Assembly (NCBI RefSeq): GCF_963678635.1
Contig: NC_087063.1
Span: 37,958,759-38,022,758 of the forward strand
From: Symsagittifera roscoffensis
Taxonomy: Eukaryota; Xenacoelomorpha; Acoela; Convolutidae
Length of the DNA stretch: 64,000 bases
Direction: 5' to 3'
Position 1 is the first letter of the stretch, and each line of letters starts with the position of its first letter. Under the pieces are notes generated by a model. The model made no database searches. It worked only from the letters and a program-made list of their open reading frames with translations, and had not been told where the DNA came from. The translations under genes were made by a program, and so were the position numbers. Positions 48,716 through 59,010 of this stretch are shown piece by piece.

Positions 48716-48895
48716 GCTTCTGAAAAGCAGATCAATTCTGATTTTCCCTCACGTTAAAGACAATTGGTTAGGAAATTCACCTAACTGTTTTCATTTACTT
48801 TTTTTTCGCTTTTGAGGCTATTCAACTCATCTTTTCTAAAAACATAGGACATAATAAATCCCAATTACTCTCAAGTTCTTTCTTTACTTATTGAG

Positions 48896-49192
48896 ATGCC
48901 GTCATTGAATAGAAACGAACGAGTTGCATGTCTTGAATGTGGCAGAGAGTACACACGTAGAGATGCTTTAAGACATCGTGAGCACTGTGGCGTTTTAAAC
49001 TGTTCCAGTTGTAACTTTTATACATATAGCAGCGAGGAACTCACCAATCATATCAAGAAGAAGCATTATTGTTGTCTCCAAAATGTTCAATTAAGTACTG
49101 AGCAGTTTCAAAACACATTCCAAGAGAAGGTAAATCATTATCTTTTTAATGGAAACTTGGGAGAAAATTCTTTGAATAATAATTTTTACTGA
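48896..49192 (+). CDS. Two-finger C2H2 zinc-finger protein, intact first exon
   Basis: ATG 48896, open for 98 codons. Finger 1: C12-x2-C15 (CLECGREYTRRDALRH), with H27 and H30/C31. Finger 2: C36-x2-C39, H52-x4-H57 (CSSCNFYTYSSEELTNHIKK), a standard spacing. Such fingers bind nucleic acid, or act as N-terminal modules. The coding exon may end at a donor-like AAG|GTAAATC (49129), since the following codons (NHYLFNGN) lose complexity. No next exon is recognised. All zinc ligands are present here but lost in block A. An N-terminal zinc-finger module precedes the polymerase in some Maverick-type elements, and the polymerase remnant at 31.6 kb makes that origin possible; this is inference. A free-standing host or transposon finger gene is the alternative. 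Confidence 0.6.
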   Translation: MPSLNRNERVACLECGREYTRRDALRHREHCGVLNCSSCNFYTYSSEELTNHIKKKHYCCLQNVQLSTEQFQNTFQEKVNHYLFNGNLGENSLNNNFY

Positions 49193-49199
49193 ATCTGAA

Positions 49200-51830
49200 A
49201 AGTCTAAAAAATTGAGATAAATTCAAAAAATTCTAGTGAAAACTACAAAGTTTTTCATCACTATTCTTGATGTTTAGTTTTTTTTTATTAAAATGTTCTG
49301 ATTGATGATAAAACCAGCAAACATCGAGTTCAAATTGTGGTGAAACTTTCAATGGAAATCGATCCAAAAATCTTTAATCTAGAAAAAAAACATTAGTTGC
49401 AAGCTTGCGGAGATTTTGTGTCGATCATATTGTAGTAAAAGTGAAAACATATGCTAATGAGTGCTTAAGTATTTGTTGAAAAATTACAAAAAAACTGGAT
49501 GTTTATAAAAGATCGACTAATCGAAAGGTTTTGTCTAGTTACTATTTTAAAGTTTTCCTTGTTTAGTGCATGTAAAAGTGTTTATAGAGTAGTGCAATTT
49601 TAAGCAAATGATGAGTTTTGATTCACTCTAAATTGATAACTGGTCACTCTAATTGATAACTGGTCACTCTAATTGAAAATTGCTTCACTCTAATTGAAAC
49701 TAAATTGAAAACTATAAAAAAAAGTTATATGTTTTTTGTTTTTTGCTAATTTTTGAAAACTTCAACTTAAAAATATACAACATTCTCAACCATTTTTTTT
49801 TTCAATTTAGAAGTTCAGAGTTGAAACAGCAACAACAGTTTTCAGTTTGAGAAAATCATTTGAAGTTTTTGAGAACAGGATTTATGGTTTTAATTCTGCT
49901 TCGGGTTATTGAATGTTCGTTGAATTGATACAATTTTCCATCTAAAATTCAGTTTTCAAGTAAACAGTTTTCAAGTAAGATAGTAGATGAAGCAGAAACT
50001 GAGGAAACACTAATATGAGAGAGAAAATCACTGTAATTAATAGGACGTTTGATATGAATTTTTCTGAAATTTGGCGTATAAATTATATCTTGAGTAATGT
50101 TTGGAAACTTTTTAATCATTCGATATATTAGATAAATTTATATAAAAATTCAGATGTTTTGAGGACTTTTATTGCAAAGTAAACTCAACTCTGACAAATT
50201 TTGGATTATGATACATGGAGCATGAATTAAAAAACTTGCTTTCAATATCTACATTTCATTATTTTGGATAAAAAAGTGATATGGAAAGATTTTTATAGAA
50301 AATAATATGGAGATTACTGAAAATTTCTAATCAAACTGAAAATATAGCAGATCCAGATGTAACACCTCCTACGTATATGAATTTCAAAGTGAAAAATTTC
50401 AGTTAGACGCACAGTAAAAAAAATTCTGGCCAGCTTCATTTTTTTTTCAATTGAAAAATTTGATAGAACTATAGAGCTTTCTGCTTGATAAATTTCGCAA
50501 AATACTGCTTAGTAATTTCAATTGTTACAGTTTGTACCTTGATTACCTTTCCTAAAACAATTTTTTAAAGAAGCGAGCTTTTAGAAGTTTTTAAATGTTG
50601 CAGAAATATGGAAATAAGTTCCCTTGCGTATTTCACCTTCCGAAGAATTTCAGATTATAAACAAAGAGCAGCTCCTAGTTCATTCTAAGAAATCAACGTG
50701 AAATTACGCATTTAAGTTCTCAGTTTGTACAAGTGCTTTCGTATACTTCAAATAGCACCGATTGTTTCTCCCTTAGACATTTTTGAGAAAAATTCCGACA
50801 AAAATCAAGAATAAAAGTGATTTTGTATTTGTTTTGTATTTGTTTTGCAAAAAAAGTGATAGTTAATGGCGCCAAAAATTATGTTTTAGCTGAAATAGTT
50901 TAGTGTAGCCCCCCTATCAACTGAACAAGAAAAACTAAAGGAAAAAATGCACAAATAACATGGTAATAATCAGAAGTTATAAATCTAATTTTATCTCTGC
51001 CAGCAAATTGTTCGTTCAATTGATACTATTTTCTCCTAAGTTCCCCAGTCTGACTAATTTTTCTTGCAAAGCGTGTTCAACATCAAATAAATGTAGTACG
51101 TATAATAATCTCGAAACATAAAAAAATTTATAGGAAAAATTCTTGAAAATAATATTGTAGAAGCAACAGAGATAGTCATCAGTTTTGAAGAAGATTTTGT
51201 TGAATATCATACAATCTAAGATACTTTTAAGGATAATATACCCAATTTTTAAACAATTTTAGCAATTAAAAGTTCATTTTTCATCAATGATCTAAAATTT
51301 ATTAATGTTAAAAATGTTAAAAGCGTCTCGGAAGTTGTAATTTTTGTGCAAGTTTGGGTTAATCTTTGAGAAAAAACTGAGGAGTAGTTGGATCATGAAT
51401 AATGATATTATTGATCAATTGAAATGAGATTCTCCTTTAATTGATCAAAAACTTAGTTAGATACACAAATGAAAGTTAAAAAATGAAAAATTTGGATAGA
51501 TTTGACTAATTTTTTTTTCTCGAAAATAGCAATTAATTACACTGTTTTCCCGAGAAAACGAAAGTATCAGTATCGATTCAGCTAATATGAGCTTTATATG
51601 TTCAAAGCATTAATTAAACAGCTTTTTAGCTAAAATTAGGGTAAAGCTTAATGCATTTCATTTTTTTGAGAGAAAATTGTGGAAAAAAAACATTTGTTTC
51701 AAAATTGTGAAAAAACCATTTGTTGAAAAAACAATTATGTTTCACTGTCTCAACATGATGCCAATTAAAATACAATTTGAGCTTAATTTTAAACCCTCCA
51801 GGTATTTTTAGTTTTTTTCAATTAGATCAG
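49200..51830. other. Long AT-rich stretch without a supported gene, block B
   Basis: Counterpart of 38880-41600. It differs by the local 20-bp repeat expansion (49623-49700) and scattered indels. The minus-strand open frame at 51016-51210 has no protein character. Confidence 0.45.
49623..49700. repeat. Block-B-specific 20-21-bp tandem repeat
   Basis: TCACTCTAATTGATAACTGG-like units start at 49623, 49644, 49664 and 49685 (periods 21, 20, 21). Block A has a single non-repeated equivalent near 39360-39410, so the expansion postdates the block duplication. Confidence 0.8.
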
Positions 51831-52429
51831 AAGCAACAAAAAACTAGCCAAAGCCTTGAGATTTCTGCAATTTTTTCCAAAAACTTGAAAATTTTGCAAA
51901 TTTTTCCAAAAACTCGAAACTTTTGCAAATTTTTCCAGAAACTTGAAATTTTACCATTCTTTTACCATGAACCAAATAAATATATATAATACCTTAATTA
52001 CACAATCAACACTCAAAAATTGCATAACGCGTGCCGAGATTTTTGTGAAAAACCTAGACATTTCGACACAGAAACCAAAAAATTACCGTTCATCGTACCA
52101 TTCCCTTTTCATCACACTAAAGTCATACCATTCCCTATCTTAATACATTGGGAAACCTATTCCCTGTGTTAATACAATGAATTTCTATCCCTTATACATA
52201 GGGATATCTATACACTGTCGTAATACATGAAAAATCTAAACAGTATCTTGAAACATGGTAAGATCGGGCGCCGAAAATTTTTGTGAAACTTACATGGGAA
52301 ATCTTACCGTCTTAATACATTAGGAAAACTATTCGCTTGCTTAATTCCTAGAATAACTATTCCTTATCTCAATACATAGGTTGGTGACCGGATGCTCTAT
52401 TCCCTATCTTAATACATGGGGGTCACTAT

Positions 52430-54001
52430 CACTCCCCACTCTCCCTCACATATATACTGCTTAGTTAAATACCCAATGGATTACGCTACATCCAAAGATA
52501 ATGTTGGAAAAGTAAATTCACTACTACATCTACCTCTAAAACTTGAATTGGTTTTCAAAAAACAACGAGCAAAAAAGTTCCAATTCCTTTACAAGATAAG
52601 GTCAATAGAATACTAGATGTCTAAGAACAATACGAACTCATTTCTCCAGTTAAAAAAGAAGAACAACCAAAAGGAAACACTTTATTCAGTCGCGTTATTA
52701 TCCTCGCTAAAGGAGAATCATTAAATTTGGTTCTAATTGCTAGATACTTCAATTCAGTCAATGATGAATCTAAATGTAACTGGCCGAAAGAACCAATTCA
52801 AAAAATTCTAACAAAAACAAATGGGCAAAACTTTACAAGAATTGACATGAACAGCGCGTATAATAAATTGTCACTAGATGAACAATCAAGACACTTAACA
52901 CGATTCATTATTGGAAATCAACAATATGAACTTAATAAACCATTCTATGGAATTTCCAGAGGACCAGCAGCTTTTTCAGCATTTTTGAGTAAAATTTTTC
53001 GACCACTCATTCTCAGCAAGAATGTTATAACCTATTTAGACGATGTTTTCATGCACTCACAAACAAAACTTGAATTGTTTAAAGTATTGGAAAAATACCA
53101 CCAAATACTTCTTAAAGAAAAAATAAGAGCAGCCCAAGATAAATCACATTTCATTCTTACTCGTGTAAAAATCTTTGGACAAGTTATTGAAGGAAACACA
53201 ATCACTCCAATAAATTCTCGCATAGGCGCAATCATAAAACTTCAAGCTCCATCAAATAAAAAGAAAATCCAAGAAATTCTGGGAATTCTAAACTTTTTAA
53301 TTAAATACGTCTATAAAAAGCTATTATAGTTAAGACCATTTTATAATATTATCAGATAACAAATATTTTTGAATATACAACAGAACACAAAAACGATTTG
53401 AAGAAATAAAAACACTTCTCACTGAACAAATATCAAACACGATCCCAGTTACAGACCAACCAATTTATGTTTTGTGCGACGCCTCCGATCAATTTTGGAA
53501 TCGGCGCAGCATTATTACAAACACACAAAGGAAAAAACAAATTTGATCTCAACTCAGCAAATTCAAAACTATTTACACAAGCCAATTTTTGACTCTGTAC
53601 ACTTATGAGAGAATGTACAGCTATAATAAAAACTCTCACAGAATATGAAATTTTAGTACTTGGATCAGAACATCCAACATTTCTATTTACAGATCATAAA
53701 CCTATAATTTTCCTACTCACACAAAAATCAAATCCGAACTAGAGAGTTTATAGATTTCAACTAATTCACATCAAATTCCCAAACCTACATATACCATGGA
53801 CTGCAGGAAAAAGTCTTGCATTACCAGACACACTCCTTCGAAACACACCACCTTAATTGATAACAAGAAAAGTGACGATAGAAATACCGCAAAATATAAT
53901 TTTTTTCCTGGCAAAACACAAAACATCACCACGATTAGAATGTAATTATGCAGTAAAAATTGTCCTTGATATTGCACGAATAGATAATTTACAATTTATT
54001 C
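52430..54001 (+). pseudogene. Ty3/gypsy-type pol fragment (reverse transcriptase plus RNase H), block B
   Basis: The best part is an open frame from 52727 to 53329 (200 codons): FTRIDMNSAYNKL with the motif A aspartate at residue 40, YGISRGPAAFSAFLSKIF, and YLDDVFMHS with the catalytic pair at residues 105-106. All three catalytic aspartates are present. Upstream residues (VGKVNSLLHLPLK) and downstream RNase H pieces (CDASD, FTDHKPIIFL, LPDTLLRN) are out of frame or interrupted. The RNase H region has exactly the same frameshift and stop codons as block A (TGA at 53589, TAG at 53740, TAA at 53854). Enzymatic activity is unlikely because the frame ends before the connection domain is complete. 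Confidence 0.92.
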
Positions 54002-54353
54002 CATAATATCTAGTTTGCGAAAAAACCATTACGAAGTAGAATTGTTGGGAAGCTCAATCGATGCCATACTCACCATGGATCAAACCGATTTAAACCGATA
54101 CCATTCGCCACATTTAAACCGATTCGCAAAAGTCAAGCGATATCATATTTAACAAGGATGAAGAACAATAGACAACTAAAAACACTTAAACAAAAATTGT
54201 ATAGTACAGACATATTCCCCATAGAAGAAAAAGAAAAATTAACCGATAGTAGAAGTTTATCAGGACCCCCAAAATTAGACTCAAAGTACACAATAAACCA
54301 AGTTTTCAACCTACTTGACACTCTAAATAATATACCTCTTTGATAAACATAAA
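54001..54353 (+). pseudogene. Decayed pol linker between RNase H and integrase
   Basis: Frames here are broken, but fragments such as NNRQLKTLKQKLYS, DSKYTINQVFNL and LDTLNNIPL read like the region between RNase H and integrase in gypsy-type polyproteins. TTTAAACCGAT recurs three times near 54087-54123, a small local repeat. Confidence 0.5.
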
Positions 54354-55037
54354 TTGAAATTATTTTTCCATCAGCCACAAAAAAAAATGGCAATGGAACT
54401 ACTACAAAAAAACCAAAACATTGACGCAGTCATTAGACAACTTGAGCCTTGGCGAAAAAAAACCGTAAAAGCAGATATAACAATGAAATTGGATTATACA
54501 AAAAGATCATTTGATAAAAAAGAACCGATACCACCCTCCTCAGAAGGAAACTCTTGTATAATGTTTATAGTTGATGCATTTACACACTATGTTTCACTCA
54601 ACCATGTACCTCATTGTAATGCTTATTATGCATATACAACACTCTACGAACACTTGGTAGCAGAATTTGGATTACCAGAAATCCTTGTTACAGATAATGG
54701 CACTGAGTTCATAAATTACGAAATCATCAGCTTATGCCGTCTTTATAACATTAAACATAAGCACCGAACGTCTCATGCCCCATGGACTAATGGTTTAGAC
54801 AAAGGTATGAACTGCTCACTACAAGAAAAACTCAGATGTATCATAAATAGAAATGATACAAAATATTCCGAATGGTCAGCAGACGTGAAACTATTCCTCT
54901 TCGCTTATAAGTCACCGATAACATTAAACCTAGCACTATCACCTTCTGAAATGGTTTTTAATCAAGAACAAGGAAACCAAAAATTTTCACAGCAAATTCC
55001 TCAAAAAATACACAATTTTTTTGCCAACCTACTATAG
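54354..55037 (+). pseudogene. Retroelement integrase, copy 1, catalytic Glu replaced
   Basis: A 227-codon open frame covers the integrase catalytic core. The first aspartate is in MFIVDAFTHYV (residue 74), the second in ILVTDNGTEFIN (residue 114), then HAPWTNGLDKGMN, where the third acidic residue should lie 35 positions on. At that place (residue 150, codon 54801-54803) stands lysine, AAA, instead of glutamate. The C-terminal part (FAYKSPITLNLALSPSEMVF) is typical of gypsy-like integrases. The N-terminal zinc-binding HHCC region is missing, and residues 1-43 come from the linker. An integrase inserts element DNA into the genome. This copy cannot do so as read. Confidence 0.88.
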
Positions 55038-55745
55038 AATCAGTTTGTTAAAATTTACCGTTACATGCGCACGATAAAGATCACTTTCATCACCCGCAAA
55101 TCTTAAAATTAGCCTCCGGCACACATAGAGAATGGATTTTGAATAGAGATAAAAAAAACACAAAAACGGCCAAAAAAACTATTACAAAGACAAAACATTC
55201 AATCGCAAATTAGATCATGGTTCACACCAGCAACAAACTTAAAAATCGGAATGTATGTCTTAAAACCAAATTTTGTAACACAAAAAGAAATATCTAAAAA
55301 ATTACAACCAATCCAAAAAGGACCATTTCAGATTATTGACAAACCCACTGATGTAACATACAAAGTTATTGAATTAAAAAAAAGGAAATAGTTCAACACA
55401 GAAACAATCTTTTACCATATTACCCAAAATAACACGCTCTTCGCGAACTAACACAGTTATATTCTTTTACAGGACTAAAGGTTGTCTACGACAACTCAGA
55501 CGATAATCATTAACACAAAATGATATAAATTGTTCAACCCAATTATTAGGATCAAAAAAAAATAAAAAATAGTCAACCAAAATCTCAAGAAATCAGCAAT
55601 GAAAAAATACCTGAAAAACAAAGAAATTATCAAAAACTAGAAGAAAAAATTTTATCACAAGAAACAAAAGAAAAATCTCAACAACGACAATCATCACGAC
55701 TCCGAAGTCAACCAAGGAAAGACTGAAAAACTTTCATCCCTTAAT
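55038..55745 (+). pseudogene. Pol C-terminal remnant, copy 1
   Basis: Broken frames preserve LASGTHREWILNRD (about 55113), SQIRSWFTPATNLKIGMYVL (about 55201), KPTDVTYKVIELKK (about 55340) and, near the end, QRQSSRLRSQPRKD (about 55680). This is the basic integrase tail that follows the catalytic core. It ends at a purine-rich AAAATAGTAAGGAAAG (about 55749), a candidate polypurine tract. Confidence 0.7.
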
Positions 55746-55794
55746 CTAAAATAGTAAGGAAAGTTGAATTTGAAAAAGCCCTTTCCAATTGTTT

Positions 55795-56005
55795 AAACAT
55801 TTTAAACATTTTAAGTGTAACACATTTTTCTTATCTTTACCATATTTTATGTTAAAATATATTTTTACAATAAAATATGTTTTAAATAACTAGTTCAACT
55901 TCAGCCAATCCGAAACACTTTAAACATCACCCTTTTCTGACTCCACTTCATTAGCCGACACATTGCTCAACTCAAACAAAAATGAAACTTTAACAAATAA
56001 TCCAT
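55795..56005 (+). repeat. Leader/LTR-like segment, truncated copy 1
   Basis: TAAGTGTAACACATTTTTCT through GCCGACACATTGCTCAACTC, matching the first 200 bp of 43788-44805 and 58065-59010. It is then joined directly to sequence equivalent to about 59305 (CAAATAATCCATCTAAG), so about 1.06 kb is missing relative to the later copy. Confidence 0.7.
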
Positions 56006-56740
56006 CTAAGACGAAATAAAATCTTACAACCCCAAGAGTTTATTTAAAAAATCCTCATCACAATCCTCAAATCCTCTGGACCTTTCCATTAATACTATTC
56101 AAAGTACTCCCCGCCATTACAAACAGATTCACAACAAAAGACTCCAAACAAACCAACGGATTACTGAGGATCAACCCCCACATCCGAACAAGTTCGTGAA
56201 AATCAATTTAACCACTCGACTTCAACACAACGTCTCCCACATTGAATGACACAAGCTATCACTCAAGATGAGCCAAACTTAGAAAATGACTTTATAGATA
56301 GAATGATTAAATTTCATCAAAATTATTTTATTCAATCATTTCTTTTGAAAAAGTAAACCCTGACAAAATAAGATCTAACAGAAATTGTTATAACAATATC
56401 AATGAAGTAGAAAAAAAATTAACACGTTTTCAATTTTATCCCAAAACAGTACTCGCTTGCAGATATAAAACTCCACTTTACAAAACACAATATTCAGAAA
56501 ATCTTGTTGATTACGTCAAAAATTTCGACATGAAAACAGGAAAATCAATCATTAACCCAACTCCAACGTACCACAGTTCTATTGACGAAAACTCATACAA
56601 CCCAGTAACATTTTTGAAAAATACAGGAAATACTGGTAGAAAACTTCGCCCACAAGATAAATGCAGCACACGTTTACAAAAAATATCAGTCAGGTACAAA
56701 ACTTATCTTGGCGCAACCACTATGACATCCACTTAGATAT
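56006..56740 (+). pseudogene. ORF1/gag-like and following remnant, deleted copy
   Basis: The first half (to about 56310) matches 59310-59610, with pieces such as NPLDLSINTIQSTPRHYK and ITEDQPPHPNKFVK. The second half (about 56310-56740) matches 61565-61985, with KVNPDKIRSNRN, VDYVKNFDMKTGKSIINPTP and YNPVTFLKNTG. The intervening 2 kb is absent. The protein family of neither part is recognised with certainty. Confidence 0.5.
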
Positions 56741-57230
56741 GAAATTGGATTATACAAAAAGATCATTTGATAAAAAAGAACCGATACCACCCTCCTCAGA
56801 AAGAAACTCTTGTATAATGTTTAAAGTTTATGCATTTACACTCTATGTTTCACTCAACCATGTACCTCATTGTAATGCTTATTATGCATATATAACACTC
56901 TACGAACACTTGATAGAAGAATTTGGATTACCAGAAATCCTTGTTACAGATAATTGCACTGAATTCATAAATTACGAAATCATCAGCTTATGCCGTCTTT
57001 AAAACATTAAACATAAACACCGAACGTCTCATGCCCCATGGACTAATAGTTTAGTCAAAGGTATGAACTGCTTACTACAAGAATACCTCAGATGTATGAT
57101 AAATAGAATTGATACAAAATATTCCGAATGGTCAACAGACGTGAAATTATTCCTTTTCGCTTATAATTCACCGATAACAGCAACCCTAGAACTATCACCT
57201 TCTGAAATCGTTTTCAATTAAGAACCAAGG
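56741..57230 (+). pseudogene. Retroelement integrase, copy 2, multiply inactivated
   Basis: About 90 percent like copy 1. The first catalytic aspartate is tyrosine (MFKVYAFTLYV), the second is kept (ILVTDNCTEFIN), a TAA follows at 57000-57002, and the third acidic position is again lysine (SLVKGMN, codon 57056-57058). The downstream FAYNSPITATLELSPSE is recognisable. Its 5' end is a chimeric join at a 23-nt word that begins ATGAAATTGGATTATAC (about 56740). Confidence 0.85.
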
Positions 57231-58040
57231 AAACCAAAATTGTTCACAGCAATATCCTCAAAAAATACACAAGTTTATTGCCAACCTACTATAGAATCAG
57301 TTTGTTAAAATTTACCGTTACATGCGCACGATGAAGATCATTTTCATCACCCGCAAATCTTAAAATTAGCCTCCGGCACACATACAGAATGGATTTTGAA
57401 TAGAGATAAAAAAAACGGCACACAAAAATGGCCAAAAAAACTATTACAAAGACAAAACATTCAATTGCAAACTAGATCATGGTTCACACCAGCAACAAAC
57501 TTAAAAATTGGAACGTATGTCTTAAAACCAAATTTTGTAACACAAAAAGAAATATCTAAAAAGTTACAACCAAATCGAAAAAGACCATTTCAGTTTGTTG
57601 ACAAACCCACTGATGTAACATACAAAGTTATTGAATTAAAGAAAAAGTTAAATAGTTCAACACAGAAACAATCTTTTACCATATTACCCATAAGAACACG
57701 CTCTTCGCGAACTAACACAGTTATACTCTTTTACAGGACTAAAGCTTGTCTACGACAACTGAGACGGTAATCATCACCAAAAAATGAAATAAATTGTTCA
57801 ACCCAATTATTAGGACAAAAATTTAAAAAAATATAAAAATAGTCAACCAAAATCTCAAGAAATCAGCAATAAAAAATACCTCAAAAACAAAGAAAATATC
57901 AAAAACTAAAAGAAAAAAATTTATCACAAGAAACAAAAGAAAAATTTCAACAACGACAATCATCACGACTCCGAAGTCAACCAAGGAAAGTTTGCAAAAC
58001 TTTCATCCCACAATCTAAAAAAGTAAGGAAAATTGATTTT
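57231..58040 (+). pseudogene. Pol C-terminal remnant, copy 2
   Basis: A 124-codon open frame (57396-57770) holds LLQRQNIQLQTRSWFTPATN, LKIGTYVLKPNF and KPTDVTYKVIEL, the basic integrase tail. A second broken piece holds QRQSSRLRSQPRK (about 57950). It is better preserved than the copy 1 tail. It ends at AAAAAAGTAAGGAAAATTG (about 58017), again purine-rich and in the same place relative to the following leader segment. Confidence 0.7.
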
Positions 58041-58064
58041 CAAAAACCCCTTTGCAATTGCTTA

Positions 58065-59010
58065 AACATTTTAAACCTTTTAAGTGTAACAACATTTTCT
58101 TATCTTTACCACATTTTATGTTAACACTTTTAAATAAGTTTTAAATAGTTCAACTTCAGCCAATCCGAAACATTTTAAACATCACCCCTTTCTGACCCCA
58201 CTTCATTAGACGACACATTGATCAACTCAAACAAAAATGAAACTTTAACTTAAGAACCTGCAGTTCAAAAATAGGCAACACGCTTGTATTTGAAAACTGA
58301 AACGAAAATTCTAAACCTTACAACCCTCTCCTATCAACCAGTACAAAATTAAACAATATTGTCATAATGTCTCAACATTTAGCCTAAAGTAAACATAACT
58401 CCACAATACCCCCAATCATCCAACAAACAAAAACAAAACCAGGAAGCTTATACCTAGACCTTCAGATTTACCCTCACAAGAAATTGCCTATATTCAAACC
58501 ACTTCAAAAATAAAAAAAAAGCCGACCACACCAAATTTTTGACTCGGAAAATAAAAAAAAATTTGAAGAGACAGATCTTTCTCGAACAATTCGACTCCTC
58601 AAGACAATAATTTCAAAACTTTCAACTTAGTATTTATTTTATCATAGACACCTTTGAAATTTTCCTCCTCTTCTTCAGAAATTTTCGCAGTTTTTTCTTA
58701 ATTTTTCATTCCTCACAAAACCCTACCTCAACTTCTGAAAACTCCTTGACCACCTCCTCAGGTACGATATTTCAACAACTATCTAAATGTTAAGATTTTT
58801 TTAACAAGAAAGAAATCCTTCTTCTTTTGATAATTTCCGTCACTTTTCTAGTTTCCCTAATTTTGACAATAAAAAAATAGATAAAAAAGGCAAAAATAGC
58901 TTTCCACCAGCAACAATCCTCCTAATCAATTTCAAAGAAGAATATTATAAACTACATAGATTTTCTTCATAAGAAAAAAAATAATTCAAATATTTTTCAA
59001 AATTGCTAAT
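58065..59010 (+). repeat. Leader/LTR-like segment, copy 2 (full length)
   Basis: Matches 43788-44805 throughout. Landmarks: TAAGTGTAACAACATTTTCT, CAGCCAATCCGAAACATTTT, AACCCTCTCCTATCAACCAG, TTTACCCTCACAAGAAATTG and CCTCCTCAGGTACGATATTT. It lies between a pol tail and the next ORF1/gag-like region, as an LTR or leader would. The exact ends are not defined. Confidence 0.65.

Larger units (their letters stand above)
46130..54001. repeat. Block B of the 8-kb segmental duplication
   Basis: Homologous to block A (35805-43780). It is the better preserved copy: the zinc-finger ORF and a 200-codon stretch of reverse transcriptase are open here but broken in A. On the right, homology ends at 54001, where block B continues into pol linker and integrase while block A jumps to the leader segment. 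Block B therefore retains the original right flank. Confidence 0.9.
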
